This document shows, in pieces, positions 36,985 to 49,215 of a DNA stretch of 64,000 nucleotides (the stretch's first letter is position 1; the number at the start of each line of letters is the position of its first letter). The DNA lies in assembly GCF_029784155.1 (NCBI RefSeq), contig NC_073692.1, forward strand, positions 238,966,503 to 239,030,502, read 5' to 3'. The DNA is from Uranotaenia lowii. Taxonomy: Eukaryota; Arthropoda; Insecta; Diptera; Culicidae. Both the position numbers and the translations under genes were made by a program. The notes under the pieces were generated by a model. The model was not told the DNA's origin and ran no database searches. It worked only from the letters and a program-made list of their open reading frames with translations.

Positions 36985-39087
36985 GCCCGGCGTGGGGGTA
37001 CGTTCACGCATGATAACGGTACCCTATAATTCAAATACTCTGGTTTTATTGGAACATTAGATGTAGGCATGATAAAACTAAGTGACAGATGATTTGACAA
37101 TCGAGAAGAACGTATACACGCTTAAACATTTTTGCCTCTTTTTGAAGTAGCATAACCTTTTTTGTAAGGATTATCACTCAAAATTGAGAGAAACGTGCTA
37201 TCAAAATGTTATATATTAACACAGCTAAATTCATCTGAAAAATAAAAACAACTTTGTTGTATCCGCATTCAGATTTCAAAACAACCGCAAATCGTTATTC
37301 GCTAAATTCTTAGGGTTCGAATAAAAGCACACTGCGAATACACGTTTTTTTGAGAATCGATAAGAATAAATGTAAATGTAAATGTATAAGACAATTAATT
37401 TACAAGTACGCCGAATAAAGTACTTGTTTTATTTATCCATCCCTGTTTCTCAATGCTAAATTAATCTATATTCACGTCATCCAATGAAGAGTTAACAAAA
37501 TTCTTTCCGGATCAACCGTTCTTGAAAAGTCCTAGAAGACTGCAGCCACCGGCTTCTCCTCAGCAAAGACGGATAAATTGAGCTTCATTACAAGTGAAAA
37601 TGCTCATTCTATACTTTAATCAGCCTCAACAAGTTTCAGATGATATAAATAGCCAGAATGAAGACTACTAGCAATGGCCGATCATTGAAAATTATGATTT
37701 ATTTGAAGCGTAACGTAGTTCTGATTATCGTAAGCAAAACATCCGAAGCACGTTTTATAAAATCTTTTTATCGCTTCCAATTGCAACAATAACCATTATA
37801 GTTTGATACGTTGCATACTGTTAATAATATCGTTACCTAAATCGTTAGCATACTGTTTGCAGAAAAGTTTTCCCGTACAACTGTTTCAACAGTTTTTGGC
37901 AGTTACATACCCAAACTAAATATTCAAAATACAATCATTTCGGAATTCACGATTCAGGCAATGTATTTTACAATTTCTATAATCGTTTGCTAAACGTGTT
38001 ATTGCGCTTCATCAAGTCGTCGTTTGACGATTTAAGAAATCGTTTGGTTATAATCCTCAATCATACGGGTTATTATTAAGCTTCAAGGCCAGGCTTTTTA
38101 TCAAGGAAAATGATCTATTCCTAAACAGTCTGAGATTATTTGATTTCAATAAATACCTACTTGTTATTGACCATTCTCTAATCATAGTCAAAAGGAAACA
38201 AAACGAAAAGTTTCATGAATGCCTTTTGCCAAGCAACAAATCGAAATGTTCTCATTTATTGCGACAAACTTATCTTACTCAAAAATGAATAAATCCATCA
38301 TGAGCTTGTATTCCATTTGAAGAAACGTCAAACGAAGCTGTGATTCAAGGTCTGTTAAAACCATTTTAAAACTGTTTTTTTGAAATTGTTTTATTACAAA
38401 TTTTTTAAACCGGCAAAAAAACAATTTTAAAACTGTTTTACAACTGACTTAAGATGTTCAACATTAACATACTGAACGCCATGTTAATTGTGAAATTGAA
38501 TCGAATTTACTGACGCCATCTTGCTGGAAATAATATTTGTGTGGAGCACCAATACAACGATAGGCTAGCGAATACTCAACTCTCCAGAGCGGCGCTCAAT
38601 CCTCTCGGTGCTCAGTCAGTCGGCGACCGCTCAACGGTTGAGCTGCATCTTGGGTTCAGTGGTGCTGATCCATTGGTGGGTGATTTCCTGTGGAGAATTC
38701 ATGTTGCACAATATTATAATACTAAAAACTAGACATTGTCAACAAATTTGACAATGTTTGCGGTATTAAGTGTTATATAGGTAATGAATTTCAATGCAAA
38801 ACAAAAATTGCATCATTTGAGCAAATTTAAATGTTACTTAAATTAATTATTTTTAAATTAAAAAAATTCTTTAAATTGTGTCAACCTTGATTTTCTTTGA
38901 GGCGCGCATATGTTTTGATGCTATTTCGTATATATTTCACCAGAAATCTGAGGTTGCAGGAAGTTTCATGCTAAGACATATTAAAAATGATAATGAAAAT
39001 ATTTTAAAAATAATTTAAATGCAATCTTCACCAATCACCAAAGGCTTGGGAGAGTAAGTGATAACACGAGAAAAAAACGGAACAGAA

Positions 39088-39186
39088 AGCTCCCATAGTA
39101 GAGTATCTATCAAATTTCACAGCTCCCTCAGTAAAATTCCTATCAGATTCCACAGCTCCTACAGTAAAATTCCCATCAGATTCCTT
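39088..39186. repeat. 33-bp tandem repeat, three units
   Basis: Units start at 39088, 39121 and 39154 with AGCTCC, each followed by AGTA(A/G)A(A/G)T, TATCA or CATCA, and ATTCC or TTTC. Units 2 and 3 are nearly identical; unit 1 is more diverged. Confidence 0.75.
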
Positions 39187-39728
39187 GACGAAGTTTTGAA
39201 AGAGCTGTGGATAGTCTTTAGAGAGATCTGAAAGGTTTCTTAAGGCTATGTCTATAAGGTCGAATAAAACTATTCTGATGGATGTTTTATTATAGCGTAT
39301 AGAATTAGCTTTAAAAACGTTAACAAAACAGGGCCTTTTTGGCCATATGTTAGCATTGAAGTAGTTGTGCTAATAGCGTAGAATGCGCTTTAGCTTATGA
39401 AGTAAATCGTTACTTGGGATTGTTTGTGCCCGACCGGATTTGCTACAAGAGGATACACACTTGCTACTTCAACAATTGGAGAGTTTATTCCATTATCATC
39501 CTCATTCATTTATTCTAAACTGGTGTTGCAATCCGTGAGTTCCTACCTGAGAATTTTCAGGAGCCTACATAATTTTAATTGAATTGAGTTGATGTAATAT
39601 CGTTTATAAATTTATGAAAAGAGAGAAGAGAAGGATTTTTTTCTACATCAACCTACTTTTTCAACTAAAGAAGTACAATGCTAGAAACATTTTCGGGTTT
39701 TATTCAGTTGTGTTGTGTTGGAATTACT

Positions 39729-40878
39729 CAGTGTTCGGCATCGCTAATTGAAAAATTGGCGGCGCTAATTAAAACGCTAACTCATTCAAATTTAGCGATC
39801 GCTATTTAAAACCGCTAAATCAGCTGAAAAAGTTATCGCTTCAAGTTTAAAGCGCTAATCGCTAATCGCTAACTGTTGACTAACAATAACGTATACAGCA
39901 TGGCCAGAAGATGGATTATTGTTGCATCTCAATTCGTTTGCTCAAAAACTTTACGAATATGGTGGATTATTTATTGTGCCCAGTCTGATGAAATTTTTTT
40001 TAGCCAGTTTTCACTTTTTTTCAAACTTTCAAAATAGGAATGCAAAATTCTTATGATAGGAGCATTGCCAAACGTGGATCTATAAAACTAAATGAAATGA
40101 AAATCCAAATTCATTCTATGGCATTTTATCTTATCTTTATTTTACCTGATTTGAAATACCAGTGAAAAACTGTATTGTGAAAAGTAAATATCTCATCCAC
40201 TTCAAACAAGTTGTAGGAAGTGGATTTTTCCAGCACGATTCGTACATGTATTAAACGAGACTTGCCGGGTGGCATAGTAACGTTGAAATCTAAAATAAAA
40301 AAACATGGAAATTTGGAAAAGCCTTTGAAAATCCATCGTTTAACCTAAAAAGCACATTTCAACAAATCACCACATGTGGACGACCATGCTAAAGTCACGT
40401 GGACTGTACTTTTGTAGGCAAAAAAACAGTATCGAAAAGTTGACCTTTTAGCTATGAATTACTTAAAGGATGATTAAAATAGTTCAATACTGTTTAACTA
40501 TATTTCTTGAATTCTTTATCTAAGAATGTTGAGAAAAGAAGTACTAAAAGAGAAAATAAAAGTAAATCTGTATGAGGCATTCCTGCCCTGAGACCATCCG
40601 AAGTGACCACTTTCACTTGAAGCGCATATTGGTGTAAGAATGATACCCGATGTCTCCTTAACTTGTCAAACGACAAAAAGTTTTCTTCTATCAGTAATAA
40701 TTCGTGAATTTGAAACAAGTAAATGGAAGTTAGCGATCTTCATTTAGCGGAACCAAAAAATAGTGGAACTTTTTAATTCGCTAGCTCGATCAAAATTTAG
40801 CGGCAAAATTAAACCGCTAACAAAAAGTTATCGGACTAACTAACGATTAGCGGATTAGCGTTTTTGTGCCGAACACTG
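39729..40878. mobile_element. hAT-type MITE with perfect 8-bp target duplication
   Basis: A 1150-bp element bounded by CAGTGTTCGGCATCGCTAAT and, from the right inward, CAGTGTTCGGCACAAAAACG. GAATTACT at 39721-39728 and 40879-40886 is an exact 8-bp duplication, diagnostic of hAT insertion. Both subterminal regions are crowded with CGCTAA/TTAGCG words (39750-39880 and 40730-40862), as expected for transposase-binding sites. No transposase is encoded; the minus-strand frame at 40494-40718 is not a gene. Confidence 0.9.
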
Positions 40879-41171
40879 GAATTACTATTACTATAAGCGG
40901 CTGGAAGCAAAGCGAGATGTGCATAAGAACTACGTCAAAATTGTCGTACAAATAAGGGAATTTTTCCAATGAGGTGCTCGTTTTATAAATCATGTTTCAG
41001 GTTTAAAAATCTTTTGCAAGAGTCAATTTCGAAAGATATTGTGGTGGTACTAATATTTCTGTCGTTAAAATATTTATTTTCAAGAGCGAATAAAGCCAAT
41101 ATACCCAAGGCCAATAGATGTTGGTGCACAATAATCCTTTCCTTTTTTTCTCAGGGATTTTAAACCAAGTA

Positions 41172-42214
41172 GGGGAGATGGGGGCATAATGGCCACCTTA
41201 AGGAAAACGGTTATTTAACCATAGAAAATAGCTATAATATGGAGGTTACATTATTGTTTCGTGTTCAGACACTTGAAAAGCCTATTCCCTAACGGGCTGA
41301 AACGTGAAAAACTAGATGAAAACGTTAAAAAATGCATTTTAAAAATTTTTGCCAAAAGCTGAAAACCAGCCACTGTGGAGGCATAATGAGAACCCCCCCT
41401 GAGGCAGTATGAGCACCATTAATCAGAGCAAGATGTGCGTTTTTGCCGGGGAATCTAGCAGCGAATTCAATTCGATGAAGTCAGGTGAGTCGTAGATTCA
41501 TCAAACAAAGCAATAACAAAATAATCTAGGTCTGTTTGTAGAATACAAACAATTCACGCACGCTCATACATTAAGTGCTTTGTTCGGAGGATGATGCTAC
41601 TAGCCGTATAATGTAACAATAAAAAATCGATCATGAATTGTGAATGGAAAAAAATCACCTCGAACAGAAATCTAACTCTAGTCTTTTGATTACCTCTCCG
41701 ACACCTTACCAATAGGCTAAATTGTCGGATGAAAACTAGTCAAGGTGTGGCGCTATAAATCAATTTTAATTCGCTGCTAGATTCTACGGCAGAAAATGCT
41801 CATTATGCCTCGATAATATGGTGCTCTATATGCCCCTAGTCAACAAATTTAAGTAAAAACGTGTTTTAAAATTGTTAAAAGTGAAAAATCAAAAATTTTT
41901 TGATGGAAAAAATTGAGAAACAATGTGTACATCATGTTGCAGTGCGTACATTATAGATCAAGGTTATTTTAAGATCATAAGAGCTTATTTCGTGGTGCTC
42001 AAAAATTATAATATTTTCGTAACTTGAGAACCAAGCTAGTTTTTTTGAAATATCTCTGTAAAGATGATAAGGAGATTCCTTTTTTTGTGAAAAATTAATA
42101 CTATAGGAAGTACGAAACAAATCCTCATGAAAATTTATTTAAGAAAATACGCACTTTCGTAGAAAAGCGTAGTTCTCATTATGCCTCGGGTGCTCGTTAT
42201 GCCCTCATCTCCCC
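41172..42214. mobile_element. TAGGGGAGATGGGGGCATAATGG element
   Basis: A 1043-bp element whose left end is GGGGAGATGGGGGCATAATG and whose right end reads inward as GGGGAGATGAGGGCATAACG; TA lies at 41170-41171 and 42215-42216. Words like GGCATAATGAG and CTCATTATGCC recur inside in both directions. The GGGGAGA tip is shared with the elements at 3933 and 27851, but the interior is different, so this is a sister family. Confidence 0.8.
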
Positions 42215-42216
42215 TA

Positions 42217-44780
42217 GGTTTATTCATCCCGAGGACACAATAATCCGCTTCATGAAAATTGATTAAACGTCCAGTAATTCAAAAATTAGAATTTATCAAT
42301 TGATTCAATTTATACTGTATTGTTTTGGATTTCTGTGCAGAAAAACCTCACAGAAGAACGAATTCACAAGAGCCAACATCAAGGATCACAATAAATTTGC
42401 TTCCAACACGCTCCTTTTTTAAAACTCAAAATTAAGTTGTTTTGGTTCAAAACAGCACTTTAGTTGCAGCCCTAAACTTTGAGTTCGACTGGACAATCGC
42501 AACATACACAAAGAGGGTTCAATTTTTAGTTCATTAGATCGATCTCAGTTTTGCTCCTTCGCCGAAGGAAAATGGGATAAGTTCAGTTCGCAGTTCGCAG
42601 AAGAAATCATGTTGTTTACTCTCCAAGCTAAAGTTTTAAGGAAGAATACTTTCACTGTAAAGAATATGAACTATACAACCTGCTTTTTTTTTTAAGTACA
42701 AAAACCTGGAAAATTTGTAAAGGGTCCAAAAATAGAAGACTCTCTTCTTTGATGTTCCATTTTTAGACCTTTAGTTTAAAACTTACGTAAAGAAAATAAA
42801 AAAATATATAAGAGACACACGTTTGATAGTTTTACAAGATTTAATAAGGAGAAGGTGTCTAAAAAAATGGCCTTTTCGATTTTTTTTTTTTAAAAAGGTA
42901 CAGTGTGACCTCTGAGCATCATTTTTCTGAGTCGCCGCCATATAAAAGCTTGTTTCTGGCACCCTGATCTATCATTTTAAGGTTGAGGCCCGAGAACCAA
43001 AGTGCAGTTTTAAGCCATCCTGTGTTCAACTTTTTTTTTCTTTACACCACAAACTAGAATGATGTACTGATTTACTATACCGCCGAAGACTTGACTACAT
43101 TAATTTATCTTTTGCACCAATCCGGATGTGTTTTGAAGTTATGTACCAATTATCTGGACATTGTTCGGATGCTTGTAATTTGGATTGCATGCATGTTGTT
43201 CATCATCCTTCTTGCGGATTCAGAGGGTTCAGAGGGTACTAAAGATCCAGCCGGTTTATACTTATGCTACAAGAGCGCCATTGTCGAGGAGTCATAATTT
43301 AAGTGAACCAGCTAATAACATCTCCAGCCGATATTGATTTATTGCGAAGCGATTAAAGTTGTAATGAGATCCACCTAGGGTTCCTCCCCCCATTTCGGTT
43401 TTTAGGTTAAAGTTCCCGTGTAACACACCGCTAAACCAACACTGATAGTGGACCCCGAAGATAATCTCGAGCCAGAGGTTTCCGGATCTGGCCCAGGCTA
43501 GCTGGGTTGCATTGTAAGGTATTCCTCTTATCTTCCCATCGGGCTAAAACGCTTATGTTGCCCCACAATACCGGTAGAAAAGGTGTATAATTATTGCAGT
43601 CGCCGCAACCTTCTTGGACATGGTAAATCAAATCGATCCACCCTTCCCTAGCAGTTTCTTCTAATATAGCTACAGGCCTATCAGCGGAGGGAGGGAAACT
43701 TTTCTCGACTCGACCTCAAAGGTGATGGAACGAGGGCAACTTGTGCTAACCCAAATAGCGTCCACTCCCCGTACATATTAAAGTCTGTTTCCTCCAATGC
43801 AGAACCGAGCCAGCTCAAAACAATACTACCCATTTTTTTTTTCTACACCCTAATCACACCATTAGCTAATCTTTGCGCAAATCTCCCACCACCGCATCGC
43901 GACTTTGTGGTATCTAACACCTGATAGTCGTCCATCCAGACCAGTCCAGACTAAGAGACTTGGGGACCCTCCTGCTCTTCTTCGGAACCAAATGGCCAGG
44001 CGCTTGGAACCAGTTTGCCCAGATGAGATATGTGGCGACTGACTGTTAGGTTTTTTTTTATTCAACCAACCAACCCCTTTCTCCCAACATAAATTTTCGC
44101 TGGGCAGACTCAACCTATTAAAATGGAGTGCTTCGAAATGTGCCAATGAATATCCCGTTACGCATAAAAACATGAGCGATTTCTGCCTGACTGATGAGGT
44201 ATTATTATAAGTAGATCGTCTTCTTGCAGGTCGCTGAAGGTGGGAACACTTTCTAGTGGGACTATATTAAGATTCGATCGGTGTTTTTTGCTGACGCCTG
44301 GATTTTTTTTCGGAAGGTATGTTACATAGTCTCTTGGCGGATAATGGCATTATTCCGTTTCATCGTGACGCGAGCAGCAGCTGTTGTTCAGTGACAGTCG
44401 ATTAAAGAGCACGAGCAACAGTGAAGAATGTTATAGTGTTTCTACTTGTATACTTAACAATGAAGTCATGGTCCACCTAATAGTTATACCTACTCAATCT
44501 AAATAGCATTCACTGAGATATTGCAATTGAAGCGAAAATGGTAGTTGATAGCAATACACTTCTGAGTAGTATCATAAACCAGTTATTGTCTTAATAGAAT
44601 TTTACGGTTGGTATATCCAAAATTGTAGGCCATACTTCAGTTTTAATTTCCGTGTTTTTCCTTGGGCATGGATCGTGTGTTCGAAATAAAAGATTGACAC
44701 CGTTTAAGCTAATTTTGGCTATACAAACTGAACAAAAGTGCACATCTTAAGGTTAACATTTAACACCCAGTACTGAGTTC
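42217..44780. other. unassigned DNA between elements
   Basis: 43300-44180 is GC-richer with open stretches on the minus strand (43431-43631 and 43862-44173, 103 codons), none of which I recognise. A TATAAAAG sequence at 42941-42948 is a possible TATA box with nothing convincing downstream. 42360-42660 is AT-rich and featureless. Confidence 0.35.
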
Positions 44781-44959
44781 ACTTCCATCTGTACCGTTGA
44801 GCCGTCAACACGTACGCCGGAGCATCGTATCGTTGCTGTGTACCTGCAGGAACATTTTACATTATTTATTTTATCCTTACCTGTTTTTGAATCAGCACTT
44901 TTCAGTGCTAAAATTATTTTCCTTTTCTTTTATTCATATTTTTCTCTTTTATTTCCAGC

Positions 44960-46321
44960 ATGGGGAAGTCATCGTCCGGCTCAAGAGCCGGAAGAAAACG
45001 GATTGACGAGCCTAATTCAGGTCCATCGCCCAAAAAATTGAAATTTCCAATTCATTCGATGTCCTTCATAACATCGGTGATGAGGAAATATTCATATTTA
45101 ATTCTGATAAGAGTACTGAGAAACCTTCTTCTTCTTATACTCTTAAAAACGAAAAGGTTTCACCAATTACGGTCACGATTCCTGACTTCAATGCCTTTCG
45201 GAAAGAAATCGTCACTTCCGTCAAGGATGTGAAGATTTCTTTTCAGATCGGTCGAAGGGGAACTGCTCGTATATTGGCGGAATCTTTCAATGATTTTCAA
45301 AAAAAAATTTAATTATTTGAATATTAAAAAACATCAATTTTTTACTTACGACACTAGAAGTGATCGTCCATTTAAAGTTGTACTTCGTGGTCTCACCGGC
45401 GATCAGACACCGGATGAGATCACAACTGAATTAAATTCTTTGTTAGGTTTTTCTCCGATTCAAGTAATTCAAATGAGGAAAAGAACCAACGCGAATAATA
45501 TCAGTAGTGTTGGTTTTGCTCCTGAGCTTTATTTGATCCATTTTAAAAAGGATCAGGTGAATAATTTGCAAATTCTTGAAAAGGCTCGTCTTATGTTTCA
45601 TTGTCGAGTCAAATTTGAACCTTTTCGAAAATCTTTTACAAATTTTCTACAAAATATTACGCAATGTCGTCGTTGTCAAGCTTTTTGTCATGGCACTAAA
45701 AATTGTAGAATGAATGCCAGATGCACGCTTTGCGGCTCATTCGATTATGAAAAATCTAAATGCTTTTTTGGTGGTGATAAGCCACAAACAGATTTTTTTA
45801 AGTGTGCGAATTTCGCAGGTTCCGTTAGGGCAAAAATTATTGCCTATAGTAAAAAGTCCAAAGTTGTCAAAAAAGTTTCTTCTCCTCCCTCCTCTTTTTC
45901 TTCTTTAAACGTCAGGCCGGCAAACAATCTGCCTGTTCGCGGTCAGCCCCGGTCTACTTCAGAATCACGTCTTGGTAATACTCGAAGTGATTTTGATGTT
46001 ACCTGTGCTGATTCTGCGCCACAGACTCGTTGTTTAACGTTCTCAGAGGTGGTTGAAAATGGGTTGCCCTCTTCAGGTTTAACTAATAAAAATGGGAAAA
46101 AACCAAGTCTCAACGTTCATGCAAAGGCTTGGGAAAATCCCCGAAATTCAAATTCAAATACCTGTTCTTCTCCTTCATTTTCGGATCCTAACAATTTTGT
46201 TGATTTGGGTGAGATTACTGAAGAAAAATTAAAATTTTCGCATCAAAATTTAATGGAAATGATGCAACTTATGTATGTTGAAAGCAAATTCAATGTTCGA
46301 AGCTTTCCAAACTTCTTTTAA
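44960..46321 (+). pseudogene. LINE ORF1 (gag-like nucleic-acid-binding protein)
   Basis: ATG at 44960 gives MGKSSSGSRAGRKRIDEPNS. A shift near 45050 leads to NSFDVLHNIGDEEIFIFNS and later SVKDVKISFQIGRRG. A second shift and stop near 45310 leads to the long frame ending with TAA at 46319-46321. That part has a PRE_C2HC-type segment (PFKVVLRGLTGD through FHCRVKFEPFRK, about 45360-45635). Zinc-knuckle cysteines follow: CRRCQAFCHGTKNC, then CTLCGSFDYEKSKC (about 45664-45768). This is the usual layout for Jockey-clade ORF1, which packages the element RNA. The serine-rich tail is not diagnostic. At least two frame breaks make it a pseudogene. Confidence 0.8.
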
Positions 46322-47176
46322 TATGCTAACAAAATTATTATGACTTTACGATTGCCTCATGGATGCAAATATATGTTTAAATATTATGAATTGGAACGCT
46401 AGATCTTTGCTGGCTAACCAAGATGAGTTCTTTTTATTTTTGAAAACCCAAAACATACATATTGCTGCCATCACTGAAACTTTTTTAAAGCCAGACAATA
46501 ACTTGAAAAGCAATGCTTTCTTTAAAATTTTACGAAATGATCGACTTGATCGACAAGGTGGGGGTGTAGCTATTGTCATCAATAGTCGTCTCAAATTTAG
46601 ACTTCTTCCTTCTTTCAATACAAAAGTCTTAGATACAATTGGAATTAAATTAGAAACGTCTATGGGGAAAATTATAATTATTGCCGCATATTTGCCTTTT
46701 TAGCGGTGAACAGAAAAATTTTTTGAAGGGAGATTTACAAAAACTTACCAGAAATAAATCTATTTTTTTTTATTATTGGTGACTTAAATGCAAAACTCCG
46801 ATCTTGGAATAATATTTCATAAAATTCAAATGGGAATATTTTATTTAATGACTGCTCTGCAGGTTATTATACTGTTGAATATCCTAATGAGCATACTTGT
46901 TTCTCTTCGATTAGAAATCCTTCCACAATTGATTTGGTTCTAACGGATTTAGGCGAGCATTGTAGTCAATTAGTTACTCATGCGGACCTCGATTCAGACC
47001 ACCTTGCAGTAACTTTTTCTTTATCCCAAAGTCCCATTGAAAACCCTTTAAAATCAACATTTAACTTTAAAAAAGCTGACTGGGAGCGATATAGGAATTT
47101 TATTGAACGTAATTTAGATGTACAGTTGCGTTCAAAAAAGAATGAAATCGCGTGAAGCTGCACACCCACTTCCAAA

Positions 47177-49215
47177 TTTGACAAGCTGCCATTTCTCTCT
47201 CGGTTGATATTTTTTCATGAAAATTTCACACAATCTAGTTTGTCCAACAACTCACGAATATAAAAAATTAAAACAAATTATGTGAGATCACAATCAACAT
47301 CAACAAATCATATAGTTAGATTATTCATTTTTAAGTTCTCATTTATAGTTTTCGTATGAAATCGTAACTTTAGATAAAACACGAATGCCACAAAGATGGT
47401 AAAGTGTCATTAATAAAACCTTAAAAAAGTAACTTTCAAACAGTGGTCCTTAGCCTAAAGGGTGAGCTAAATTTGTTTAATGAAACCTCTAGAAATAAAA
47501 TGTGAAACTTGCATTGATCGATGATTAAATTTTTATCATTTGTTTAAAAGTCTGGTAAACCAAAACTATTTGATTTGAGCATAAAACAAGTTATTTTTAG
47601 GGTAGCCTTGGATTTCTTCTAAAAAACTTATTCTATACTCAAATCAAACAATAAAATTTTCCAAAAAATCAGTGAGAGATAAAAAGTTATCGGATCAAAT
47701 TTGCTTGATGCAAACTTTAACTAAATTTATGATTTTAGTTTGAAATTTGGCTTTAAAAAACTGCAATATAAATAATGTTAAGCAATACACCGAGAAAATA
47801 AAGAATTTTGTGCAGATTTTTCACGTGAAGATCAGGTAAGAATTTCTTTAACAGGAAATATTTTTTTTATAAAGAATCAATTCTATAATGAAAATCCTGT
47901 GGATGATTTTTTTTAAATATAAATTAGGAAATTTTGCATGAATCAAAACTTAGAAAATAAACACAAATTCTACTTTGTATTTGTGATTTTCAGCTAAATT
48001 GTGTGTACAAATTAATTCTTATTCAAAAATTTGAAATCTGAAAATAGAATTAACAAGCAAATTTTTAAGTTCATGTTCTCTTGAATTTCTCAACAATTTT
48101 ATGTTGATTGAATAACTCATTCACAAGCCGAATCTTTTTCTGAATTTTAAATCTGTAGTGCTGGTTTATTCTAAGTTCATTATTTCAATTATTTATTATG
48201 AATCTGTTTTATGAATCTGATTTAAAATGTAAATTTAAAATTATGAACCTGAATCTGAGATTTCTAATTTGGATCGCCACTTAGAAGCTTTAAATGTTTA
48301 AATTTGGTGTTAGAATTGAGTTTAAAAACTTCGAATTTCAATATAAAACAAAATTCTTCTTTTTTTCATATTCGAAAACTTTTATAAAAATTGAAAATGC
48401 ATGTGGTTTCGCGAAACTTGATTCAAATTTTATGAAATGCAAAATCGAATTTGAACCAGGATTTCAAAGCAGCTTTTAATTTATAATTTCTTATTATTAT
48501 TCGAACTGAAAGTCAAGAATCCAAAACTTGATACAGAATCAGAAATACGAAAACATGTCGAAATACAATTTTGGTTATAAAAATATGGAACCAGAACCTT
48601 CAAAATAGGTTAAATTTGAAATTTAATATTCAGGCCTGAATTTCTATGATAAGGTTGCCAGATTGTCCGGTTTTAACCGGATTGGCCCGTATATTTAATA
48701 TAAAATTTGGGATAAGTCTGGTCCAACTCGGTTACCGGAATTTAATTGGAAACGCCCGGATTTTGCCCAAGTTTGTTATCATTCTCATTCATAAATCGAA
48801 CTTAAAAAACTAATAGTGTTGTGATTTTTATTTTATTCATGCGTCCAAAATTTATGCAGCTAGTTAAAAAAATAATCATAGAAGGGATTTTTAAGTTTTT
48901 TTTCTAGATTTTTGATGAGCAAGCCCGGATTTGTCCGGCCCGGATACGTGCTGAAAAAATCTGACAACCTTATTCTATAAACAAATGAAAAAAATTTAAA
49001 AAAACTGTAGCAGAATTTTAAACTAGGGATGGGTTTTTTGAGGTTTTTGAATTAGTTTTTAGTCCAGATAGTTACTCTTGAATATCTTTGCTCAATTATC
49101 GTAATTTGATTATGAATTAAAAATTTTGAGTCTAGAGTAGAATACCTTGCTTGCTTTTTTGGACCCTCATGGGGGGGGTTTAACCCCCAAAACCCCCCCC
49201 GTTCCTACGGCCATG
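47177..49215. mobile_element. 2-kb non-autonomous element, copy 2 (reverse of 14116-16186)
   Basis: Colinear with the reverse complement of 14116-16186 over almost its whole length. Examples are TTTGTCCAACAA near 47238, CGATTTTAGTTT-type blocks near 47730, and the right tip GTTCCTACGGCCATG ending at 49215. ACTTCCAAA (47168-47176) and ACTTCAATA (49216-49224) may be a diverged 9-bp target duplication, and fusing them rejoins the LINE frame. The first 60 or so bases do not match the expected tip, so the left boundary is uncertain. It contains a CCGG MITE. Confidence 0.7.
48652..48970. mobile_element. CCGG-rich MITE, copy 2
   Basis: A 319-bp copy with ends AGGTTGCCAGATTGTCCGG and, inward from the right, AGGTTGTCAGATTTTTTCAG; TA at 48650-48651 and 48971-48972. 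It interrupts the 2-kb element just after the block ATTCAGGCCTGAATTT. Copy 1 of that element has the uninterrupted site near 14350-14370 (reverse strand), so this is a clean filled/empty comparison. Confidence 0.85.

Larger units (their letters stand above)
35293..39419. mobile_element. CCCAAGTAAC element with nested insertions
   Basis: The left end is TCCCAAGTAACACAG and the right end reads inward as TCCCAAGTAACGATT. Words such as TTTTAAAACGGTTTTATT (35372), AAAAACTGTTTTATTGC (35610) and TTTTAAAACTGTTTT (38363 and 38430) occur near both sides. The duplication is not clear. It contains the element at 35689-36984 and a three-unit tandem repeat at 39088-39186. Because the ends are short and 4.1 kb apart, this pairing could be two separate elements. 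Confidence 0.45.

Noticed and set aside
42941..42948. TATAAAAG as a core promoter
   Set aside because: No initiator or gene follows at a sensible distance; one such word is expected by chance in AT-rich DNA.
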